12,316 nucleotides of DNA from RGDT01 sp046719305 (GTDB lineage Bacteria; Planctomycetota; Planctomycetia; Gemmatales; Gemmataceae), in contig JBDNDE010000136.1 of NCBI GenBank assembly GCA_046719305.1, positions 1 through 12,316 of the forward strand, written 5' to 3'. Numbering within the stretch: the first letter of the stretch is position 1; every line of letters begins with the position of its first letter. Below, one piece after another: positions 6,846 through 12,316 of this stretch. Made by a program: the position numbers and the translations under genes. Under the pieces are notes generated by a model. The model searched no databases. It was not told where the DNA came from and saw nothing but the letters and a program-made list of their open reading frames with translations.

Positions 6846-7931
6846 CTACTTCTGAGGGACGAAGACAATCACTTCGATTCGGGCCAACGGGAGCGGCTCA
6901 TTATCCGGCTGCGGCGGTTTGGCTGTGCCCATCCCCAAAGCCGTTACCTTGCGTGTCGAGATCCAGCCCAATCGGAGCGAGGTCGGCCCCATCTTGTGGG
7001 TGGCATGTCGGCCTTTGAGATAATCGACGACGGCCTCGCTCTGGTTGCGGGTAATCTCTTTCGCCGTAGTCGGATTCTCGCTACGCGGATCGGCGTAGGC
7101 CACTACTACCACCTCGGAGCCACGATGTTTCAGCCCTTCCAGCCAGGGGGCGATCTGGTCCAGATTCGACCGACCCGTCGCGGTCAACACCGCACGTCCA
7201 GCCTCGAACAGTTCCGTCTCACTAAATACTCGCCGGTGTCGTTCGTGGCCGCTACGCACTAGCAGAGCGGTGGGGTCTTCGATGTATTTGCCAATCAACG
7301 GCACCTTCTTCAAGGCGTCCGCGTCGCGTTGGATGCTCGACATGGTTTCCTTGCCGCGGGCAATGGCATCTTGGCCGGACAGAAGTAGTTCGACCAGTGC
7401 ATCATAAGCCCGAGGATCGCGAAGCAGTTTGCCCACAGTGCCGTTGTCGTCCAGAGCTTTGCCGAGCTTATCCAGCACATCGCCAAGCTCGGGCGTTGAC
7501 TCAGTGGTCAAATAGGCCCCATCTGAAACCACAGGTGATTCGGCCCGAGCCGACCCGGGCAAACGCGGCGGTCGACGAAGCTCGACGACTTTGGTTCCCA
7601 GCATACCTTCGCTGGCGATGCGTACGATCGTGTTTGCTCGCACCTCGGGTCGAAATTCGCCCTTGATCAGCAACAGCAGCCGCACGGGGTTTTCCTCGTC
7701 ATCTTGGCGGTCGATCGCCGCCACTTCGCCGGCATCGATGCCGTGGATGCGTACACGCGTGCCCCGTTCAACGCCGCGAATCTCTGGAAAAGCTGCGTAG
7801 ACACGCAGGGCATTGGAGCCAAACCAACCGCGCGAGCCGATAGCAAACAAGCCAACTAATGCCAAAGCGAGGCCGATCAGGACCACGGCCCCGAGCAGAA
7901 CCGCTTGCCAGCGTGATAAGGGACGTACCAT
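6846..7931 (-). CDS. MCE (MlaD-like) protein with C-terminal OmpA-like domain
   Basis: This is a 361-residue envelope protein with one N-terminal transmembrane helix (about 8-32) and no cleavable signal. An MCE domain at about 41-118 carries the typical GVERGTRVRIHGIDAGEV start and the EGMLGTKVVEL end. A linker follows, and at about 236-358 there is an OmpA-like module (FSETELFEAG, VVVVAYADP, AVVDYL, RKVTALGMG). MCE proteins carry lipids between membranes in Mla/Mce systems; OmpA-like modules usually hold peptidoglycan. Asp281 of the OmpA signature is present, but the diaminopimelate-binding arginine position reads Gln297, so binding may be altered. A GGGAGG ribosome-binding site precedes the ATG and a promoter lies further upstream. 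No MlaE/MlaF permease or ATPase gene is in the window. The neighbouring genes are regulators. Confidence 0.82.
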   Translation of the reverse strand: MVRPLSRWQAVLLGAVVLIGLALALVGLFAIGSRGWFGSNALRVYAAFPEIRGVERGTRVRIHGIDAGEVAAIDRQDDEENPVRLLLLIKGEFRPEVRANTIVRIASEGMLGTKVVELRRPPRLPGSARAESPVVSDGAYLTTESTPELGDVLDKLGKALDDNGTVGKLLRDPRAYDALVELLLSGQDAIARGKETMSSIQRDADALKKVPLIGKYIEDPTALLVRSGHERHRRVFSETELFEAGRAVLTATGRSNLDQIAPWLEGLKHRGSEVVVVAYADPRSENPTTAKEITRNQSEAVVDYLKGRHATHKMGPTSLRLGWISTRKVTALGMGTAKPPQPDNEPLPLARIEVIVFVPQK

Positions 7932-7960
7932 GAGAAGGACCTCCCGAAAGAAACTGCTGT

Positions 7961-7988
7961 ATTATATAAAAATCCCCCGAACTGCGAA
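7961..7988 (-). promoter_or_regulatory. Probable promoter of the MCE-sigma-activator operon
   Basis: On the minus strand a consensus TATAAT -10 (7961-7966) lies 16 nt downstream of TTCGCA (7983-7988), a partial -35 match. The predicted start near 7955 leaves a leader of about 24 nt containing the GGGAGG ribosome-binding site. It lies in the 110-nt gap after the kinase gene. A short inverted repeat (AATGC/GCATT, 8031-8043) spans the kinase stop codon. Confidence 0.5.
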
Positions 7989-8041
7989 CACCAAAGGGAT
8001 TTCGTTCTCGCAGCCGGACGCTTGCACTAGAATGCGGGGCA

Positions 8042-9652
8042 TTAGTCCTCCTCGATCAGCTTCTGGGCCTCGGTGTCCTCGGCGTACAGCAGGCGCAGGG
8101 CGTCGCGTATGGCTGTGGCGCTGGCGGCGTCACCTGCTTGGTGTTTTGCCCGGGCTAAGCGTAACGCCTGACGCAACCCAGCCAATCGGTCGGGCCAAGG
8201 AGGCGGTTGCTCCACAGCCAGCATCTCTTGGGCACGGCGTAGCCACGGCCGGGCGGCGGGTTGGCCCTCATAAGCAGCGATCAAGGCCTGCCAGGTGCGG
8301 CGCGCTCCAGCTTCGTCGCCGGCTCGGCGTTGCCGCAGGCCGCGTTCAAAAAACCACTGGGGATCGCTGATCGACCCGATTTGTCGTGCCAATCGCTCCG
8401 CCTTACGCTCTTCCCGGCTGTCTTCGAGCTTCTTGCGAAAGTCGGCTAAAGCTTCGTGGTAAGGATGGTCGGGAAAGCGTTCTTCCAAGGGGCCGAGATA
8501 GCGTTCCCAGGCCAATTCCCAATCGTCGGGCTCGGGCGATCGCATCAGCGCCGCGCCCCGCTCAAATAGGCTGCTGGGGCTAGAGGGGGTGAAGGTCCAA
8601 ATCAACGCTCCCAAACACAGCACAAAGAGCGTCAACAATACGGCCGGATGATGAAAAACCTGCGCCAGCGGGCCACCCTGGCGTTGTTCTTCTAACTCCT
8701 GACGCACGAACTGACTAGCAAGTGTCGCTGGACCAACCCGATCGCTGGGTGCCGTCGCCCCGGCAGGAGTGTCACCCACGGGGACATCGGTTCGGCGCTC
8801 GGCAATGCGGATGAGCTTGCGTCGCAAGCTGTCCAAGCGGCGAAACAGTACCCCGGCATCCGGGATTCGCTCGCTGGGATCTTTGGCCATCAACTGACAG
8901 ATGATCTCGTCCAGATCAGGTGGCAAATCGGCAATGATGCGTCCGGGCCGGTCAAACTGAGCGTAGCGGTGCTTGTGCAACAGATCGACCGGTTCGCCCT
9001 GGAACGGCGTGTGACCGACGATCAGCGTGTACAGCACGACCCCCAGCGAATATAGGTCGCTCTTTTTGGTGACCGGCTTGCCGGCCGCCTGCTCCGGGGA
9101 AAGATACTCCGGAGTGCCGATTACGCCCCCTGTGACAGTCAGGTGCTGGCTGGCGAATAAACTAGAGATGCCGAAATCGGTGAGCTTGATCCGTGGCAGA
9201 AGGGTAGGATCTTCGGGCACAGAAGAACGCATCAAATTGCTAGGCTTCAAATCGCGATGGATCACACCGCGATCGTGGGCGTGCTTCAAGGCGGGAGCAA
9301 TTTGCCAGGCCAGATCCAGCACTTCGGGCCACGGCACCCGCCCGCGTTCATCCCGAAGCGCTTCATAAGTTGGCCCGTCAATCAGTTCCATCGCATACCA
9401 GAACCGATTGCGTTCCTGACCAGACTCATAAAAGCGCACAATATTAGGGTGGTCGAGTTGCTCCAGAATCGTGATTTCTCTCTGAAAGCGTTGCTGGAAC
9501 CCTACCTCCATCGCAAGTTCGGCCGCCAACACCTTAACCGCTGCTTGCCCCGCTCCGGTGCCGCAAACGCGGCTAGCACGGTAGACCGTCCCCATGCCAC
9601 CACGGCCCAGTTCCGCCTCGATTTGCCAGGAGCCCAGTCGAGAACCGATCAT
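8042..9652 (-). CDS. Membrane-anchored Ser/Thr protein kinase (PknB-like)
   Basis: The 536-residue kinase (from the ATG at 9652) has all catalytic elements: glycine loop GRGGMG (16-21), ATP lysine K40 in AVKVL, HRDLKPSN (132-139) with catalytic Asp134, DFG (159-161), and GTPEYLSPEQ (179-188). It should be active. A single transmembrane helix at about 338-354 divides the cytoplasmic kinase from a C-terminal region of about 180 residues. That region is rich in charged amphipathic helices resembling TPR-type repeats (for example around 375-470) and is probably exposed outside the cytoplasm as a sensor or docking part. I prefer ATG 9652, giving the common MIGxxLGxxxIEAELGRGGMG start, over a GTG four codons upstream; neither has a strong ribosome-binding site. 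It precedes the MCE, sigma and sigma-54 activator genes on the same strand and may regulate them. Confidence 0.92.
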   Translation of the reverse strand: MIGSRLGSWQIEAELGRGGMGTVYRASRVCGTGAGQAAVKVLAAELAMEVGFQQRFQREITILEQLDHPNIVRFYESGQERNRFWYAMELIDGPTYEALRDERGRVPWPEVLDLAWQIAPALKHAHDRGVIHRDLKPSNLMRSSVPEDPTLLPRIKLTDFGISSLFASQHLTVTGGVIGTPEYLSPEQAAGKPVTKKSDLYSLGVVLYTLIVGHTPFQGEPVDLLHKHRYAQFDRPGRIIADLPPDLDEIICQLMAKDPSERIPDAGVLFRRLDSLRRKLIRIAERRTDVPVGDTPAGATAPSDRVGPATLASQFVRQELEEQRQGGPLAQVFHHPAVLLTLFVLCLGALIWTFTPSSPSSLFERGAALMRSPEPDDWELAWERYLGPLEERFPDHPYHEALADFRKKLEDSREERKAERLARQIGSISDPQWFFERGLRQRRAGDEAGARRTWQALIAAYEGQPAARPWLRRAQEMLAVEQPPPWPDRLAGLRQALRLARAKHQAGDAASATAIRDALRLLYAEDTEAQKLIEED

Positions 9653-9661
9653 GACTCGCCA

Positions 9662-9706
9662 CACCTGAAGGGAAAGATTCTTCTTCAGTGTAGCAACCCG
9701 TCTACA
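9662..9706. promoter_or_regulatory. Two adjacent inverted repeats between divergent genes
   Basis: The short region between the kinase and the chelatase contains CTGAAG/CTTCAG (9665-9670 and 9683-9688). TGTAG/CTACA (9689-9693 and 9702-9706) follows immediately. These could be operators or leader hairpins for the divergent genes. I could not assign clear -35/-10 elements on either strand. Confidence 0.3.
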
Positions 9707-9729
9707 AATCAGACAGGAGGAATTGCTTT

Positions 9730-10089
9730 ATGGCTCAGGCTATCTTGCTTATTGCTCACGGCAGCCGGCACGCCCCGGCCAACGATGACCTACACTTTGT
9801 CGCCGCCGAATTGCGCCGACGTGGTCATGCGATTGTGGTAGCGTCGTTCTTGGAGTTGGCCGAGCCAGGCATCGAAGAGGGCGGCCGGGCCTGCGTCGCT
9901 CAAGGGGCCACTCAGGTGGTGATGCTGCCGTATTTCCTCTCAGCAGGTGTGCATGTCCGACGCGATCTCACCGAGGCTCGCGACCGTTTGACAGCCGAGT
10001 TTCCCCAGGTGCGTTTCACACTCGCCGAGCCGTTGGGCCGACATCGTTATCTAATCGACCTAGTCGAACAGCGGATCGCCGAAGCATGA
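9730..10089 (+). CDS. cbiX: Short CbiX/SirB-type sirohydrochlorin chelatase
   Basis: The 119-residue single-domain protein has the class II chelatase signature: AILLIAHGSR at the N-terminus with metal-binding His10, and LPYFLSAGVHV with His75. The conserved AEPLGRH segment lies near residues 99-105. Class II chelatases insert Co2+ (cobalamin route) or Fe2+ (sirohaem route) into sirohydrochlorin. At about 120 residues it matches the short CbiX type, in which two subunits form the active site that long enzymes build from two domains. It is cytoplasmic. A strong AGGAGGA ribosome-binding site at 9714-9720 supports the start. No other tetrapyrrole gene is nearby, so iron versus cobalt (or nickel) use cannot be decided. 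It is divergent from the kinase and ends before a shared hairpin. The gap 10090-10202 shows nothing else. Confidence 0.88.
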   Translation: MAQAILLIAHGSRHAPANDDLHFVAAELRRRGHAIVVASFLELAEPGIEEGGRACVAQGATQVVMLPYFLSAGVHVRRDLTEARDRLTAEFPQVRFTLAEPLGRHRYLIDLVEQRIAEA

Positions 10090-10202
10090 AGCATCTGGCG
10101 CTTCAACCCTGCTGCCGCCCCAGTGGGCCAGGGCGAGGGAAAAGCAACCCAGACCAACAGCGGATGAGGTGGATACGCTTGTCGCGGCAGTGGAAATCCA
10201 AC

Positions 10203-10243
10203 CGCTGAGTGAGGAGTCATCGGACCACACGTCTCACTCAGCG
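10203..10243. terminator. Bidirectional terminator-like hairpin
   Basis: CGCTGAGTGAG (10203-10213) and CTCACTCAGCG (10233-10243) form a perfect 11-bp stem with a 19-nt loop between two convergent genes. TTTCT follows on the + strand, consistent with ending chelatase transcription. On the minus strand the stem includes the last sense codon and stop (10238-10240) of the lipoprotein gene. Confidence 0.7.
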
Positions 10244-11176
10244 TTTCTGAGCTTCGATGTCAATCGTTTGCTCTTTGCTCGTAGTGAGTTCGATCTCCTT
10301 GAGCAGTCCTAACGCCTCGTGCCAGGCTTTGAATTTCACCTTCACTCCCACAGGTACATGACGAATCTCATAGGTACCGAAATCGGCAGCATCAGGGTCT
10401 TCATAGATTGCCTTTTCAAGATTCATACCGACGCGTGAAATAGCTGCATAGGGGTGCGAATGCGAACGGATGTAACCACGCATCCACGGATGCACGCCAC
10501 AGCTAATGGTGATGACCTCGGATTCGGGCCGTAGTACGCGATAAATTTTGCCACCTGAGGGAATCTGGTCGTTGGATTCGGGGTTACGCGTCCCAGTGAT
10601 CTTCGCATTGTGCGGAATCAACGCGTCATTGTTGACCCGCAGCTTTTGCCCTGTGGGCACCTCCTTGCCGTCCTTGATGTGGAACAAAAACACGTTCACC
10701 GCATGCGGCAAAAAGGCACAGTGCGGTTGATTGATCGCCACCTCGGAGTTGGCGACCGCCTGCAACTGTTGCTCAGGAATGTCGAAATACTGGTTAGGCT
10801 CGGCCGGTTCGATCCACACAAACACATTGCCTAGGCCGCCGTTTTTGCCAACGCGGTAGGCCTGCTGAGTTGTTTCGTACTCTTTTCCTTTGAGACAGTA
10901 GTCGCGATCTTGCTTGATGGAGTCGATCAGTTCCTTGGTCAGGGCCTCGAAGTCCGGCTTGTCGCCCACCCACTGTACTTTGCCTCGAATCACGCCGTCG
11001 TAGCTGGCTGCCTTGAGCGCTACAAGGGTAGATTTGCTGCCTTCGGTGTTGCCCTTGTGGCTGCGTTTGGGCACAATCGGCTCATTGTCGTCTTCGGATG
11101 TACGCGAGCCGCAGCCCCCAACGACGGCCAACAAGATCAAAGGAGGGAGTAGACGAAGCAGCAGCGAACAGTACAT
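10238..11176 (-). CDS. Cupredoxin-like lipoprotein with amicyanin-type copper site
   Basis: From ATG 11176 the protein has 312 residues. It starts with a lipoprotein signal: a hydrophobic stretch at 5-19, then VGGC with the lipidated Cys22. It is therefore a membrane-anchored extracytoplasmic protein. The likely type-1 copper ligands are His189 in a PHN motif and Cys226, His229 and Met232 in CGVHPWMRG. The C-x2-H-x2-M spacing and following RG match amicyanin rather than plastocyanin. Upstream, residues 60-165 look like a beta-rich domain ending in PHCAFLPH. After the copper loop, residues 240-300 (GTYEIRHVPVGVKVKFKAWHE) resemble a carboxypeptidase-regulatory-like fold. A likely role is periplasmic electron transfer; the partner is unknown. 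The longer reading frame to 11287 was rejected because it loses the lipoprotein signal and begins upstream of a TATAAT box. Confidence 0.78.
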   Translation of the reverse strand: MYCSLLLRLLPPLILLAVVGGCGSRTSEDDNEPIVPKRSHKGNTEGSKSTLVALKAASYDGVIRGKVQWVGDKPDFEALTKELIDSIKQDRDYCLKGKEYETTQQAYRVGKNGGLGNVFVWIEPAEPNQYFDIPEQQLQAVANSEVAINQPHCAFLPHAVNVFLFHIKDGKEVPTGQKLRVNNDALIPHNAKITGTRNPESNDQIPSGGKIYRVLRPESEVITISCGVHPWMRGYIRSHSHPYAAISRVGMNLEKAIYEDPDAADFGTYEIRHVPVGVKVKFKAWHEALGLLKEIELTTSKEQTIDIEAQKR

Positions 11177-11242
11177 GCAAGCAACTCTCGCGGAAAAGAG
11201 TACGAAGACAACAATCCCGCTTGAACGGGAAACGCTACCCTG

Positions 11243-11269
11243 ATTATAGGAACGACCACAACCTGTCGC
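11243..11269 (-). promoter_or_regulatory. Possible promoter of the cupredoxin lipoprotein gene
   Basis: A consensus TATAAT (11243-11248, minus strand) lies about 67 nt upstream of the ATG at 11176. The best -35 candidate, GCGACA (11264-11269), is weak and has a 15-nt spacer. The 137-nt gap to the next gene shows nothing else clear. Confidence 0.35.
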
Positions 11270-11313
11270 CCGAGGCGCGCCACACACGGGGATTCGGGCG
11301 ATTGTTCAAGCGT

Positions 11314-12316
11314 TCAGCGTGCTTGAATGTCATAACACAACAACATATCCCAATCACGCAGGTAGAGCTTGCCATCGCTGATGACCGGGTGGGGCCATGC
11401 AGCCGCGCTGCTGCGATCGGGTTGCTTGAAACGCCCCAGTTCCTTGTAACCCGTTGGCGTGGCCTCGACCAAGGCCATCTCTCCACTCTCACCCCGATGA
11501 AAGATCAGGCCATCAGCATAAGCGACCGACCCTTTACCAACGCCACGGGCTGTCCACATCACCTTGCCGCTCTCGAAGTCGATACATTGCAGCGAATTGC
11601 CGCCTGTACCGTAAATGTGGCCGTCAACTAAGACCATGCCGCCATGATGATTTTGGAAGCTAGAGAGGAAATATTTCTCGGTAACCGTGAAGCGGTCACC
11701 CTTCTTGGTGATGTCGGCCCGGCCGCCGCCATTGCCGTAGCTGCTGGCAGCAAAGACGCTATCCCCGGAAACGATTGGCGTGGAGATGTTGGCCCCGCTG
11801 CTGGCCGGGTTGTTGTAGTTCCACAGCATCTTGCCAGTAGCAGCATCCATGCCGACGACACCACCTTGCAACAGTTGCACATAGGTTTTTGTGCCGGCAA
11901 TAGTGGCAACGACCACCGAGGAATAGCCAGCCGTGTTGGCCGGTTTTTTGCCGTCCTTGAGATTGCGAACCTGCCCCTTCCAAATCACGCTGCCGTCGGC
12001 TTTGTTCAAGCAAACCAGCGTGGCACTACTGCCGCCGGGCGTGACCACCAAGCGATCGCCATCGACCAGCGGTGATTCGGCATACCACCAGTTGCCCGGT
12101 GCGCCGCCGAAATCCTTGGCCAGGTTTTTCTTCCAGATCAGTTTACCTCGACGGGCTTCGACACAGGCCAACACGCCGTTGCTGCTCAGAGCGAAGATGC
12201 GGTCGCCATCGACGGTGGGAGTGGAACGGGGACCGGGGTAGCTCCCCGTGGTGCTGCCGATTTCGCTCACCCACAGTTCCTTACCTTGTGCCTTGAGGTC
12301 CAGGCACATCAACAGC
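11314..12316 (-). CDS. PQQ-like (BamB-type) beta-propeller protein, missing N-terminus
   Basis: The frame is open to the right edge, so the N-terminus and any signal peptide lie outside; about 334 residues are visible. Repeats with a 'G..xW' signature occur at visible residues W14, W60, W111, W164 and W253 (counting from codon 12310-12312). Each is followed by a VDGD or SGD turn, for example TPTVDGDRIFAL and STPIVSGDSVFAAS. The end (WPHPVISDGKLYLRDWDMLLCYDI) closes the propeller. The protein is clearly related in fold to the two at the left edge, but its repeat sequences differ from theirs. The family includes exported scaffolds and quinoproteins; cofactor binding cannot be judged. The TTG and ATG near 12310 are internal codons. 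It lies upstream of the cupredoxin gene on the same strand, with a 137-nt gap. Confidence 0.87.
   Translation of the reverse strand, partial: LLMCLDLKAQGKELWVSEIGSTTGSYPGPRSTPTVDGDRIFALSSNGVLACVEARRGKLIWKKNLAKDFGGAPGNWWYAESPLVDGDRLVVTPGGSSATLVCLNKADGSVIWKGQVRNLKDGKKPANTAGYSSVVVATIAGTKTYVQLLQGGVVGMDAATGKMLWNYNNPASSGANISTPIVSGDSVFAASSYGNGGGRADITKKGDRFTVTEKYFLSSFQNHHGGMVLVDGHIYGTGGNSLQCIDFESGKVMWTARGVGKGSVAYADGLIFHRGESGEMALVEATPTGYKELGRFKQPDRSSAAAWPHPVISDGKLYLRDWDMLLCYDIQAR

Noticed and set aside
5867..6868. Start of the sigma factor at 6868
   Set aside because: This would add an arginine-rich 22-residue stretch, overlap the MCE gene and lack a ribosome-binding site. The ATG at 6802 has GAGG at proper spacing.
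9257..9841. A 194-codon plus-strand frame over the kinase N-terminus and chelatase start
   Set aside because: It runs antisense to conserved kinase motifs and out of frame with the chelatase, with no domain of its own.
10238..11287. Start of the cupredoxin gene at 11287
   Set aside because: It would begin upstream of a TATAAT box and bury the lipoprotein signal that starts at 11176.
1..12316. CRISPR arrays, insertion sequences, integrases or toxin-antitoxin genes
   Set aside because: I found no repeat-spacer pattern, transposase motif or paired small genes on either strand.

Overview
The window looks like chromosome from a planctomycete-type bacterium. Three features point there: several secreted PQQ-like (BamB-type) beta-propellers, a membrane-anchored Ser/Thr kinase of the 'GRGGMGTVYRA / GTPEYLSPEQ' style, and an ECF-like sigma factor of the type common in Planctomycetota. 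This assignment is inference from gene content; there is no rRNA or marker gene to confirm it. I see no insertion sequence, CRISPR array, phage gene or rearrangement.

Left block (1-4513, + strand). The 3' end of one PQQ-like beta-propeller gene is followed by a complete, secreted paralogue (331-1839). Next come two enzyme genes: a compact ANL-superfamily adenylating enzyme resembling EhpF/PaaK (1855-2973) and an ALDH-superfamily reductase resembling LuxC/EhpG (3098-4513). The four genes are co-oriented with gaps of 81, 15 and 124 nt and probably form an operon. The enzyme pair reads as a split carboxylic acid reductase: the first activates a carboxylate with ATP and the second reduces the activated acyl group to an aldehyde. 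It is the most interesting system here because it sits beside exported propellers and has no phenazine or luciferase genes nearby. Hairpins, some covering the Shine-Dalgarno sequence, precede two of these genes. A strong hairpin ends the block.

Middle block (4666-9652). A tRNA-Gly(GCC) with its own promoter on the + strand converges, with almost no gap, on a minus-strand regulatory cluster. Read 5'->3' on the minus strand, the cluster is a transmembrane Ser/Thr kinase, an MCE (MlaD-like) protein carrying an OmpA-like C-terminal domain, an ECF-like sigma factor, and a receiver-less sigma-54 activator whose start codon overlaps the sigma-factor stop (ATGA). A promoter lies before the MCE gene. 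The set suggests a cell-envelope sensing and transcription circuit, but no target is visible.

Right block (9653-12316). A short single-domain CbiX/SirB-type chelatase is divergent from the kinase. It converges, through a bidirectional hairpin, on a minus-strand lipoprotein with an amicyanin-like type-1 copper site. The window ends in another minus-strand PQQ-like propeller, whose N-terminus lies outside.
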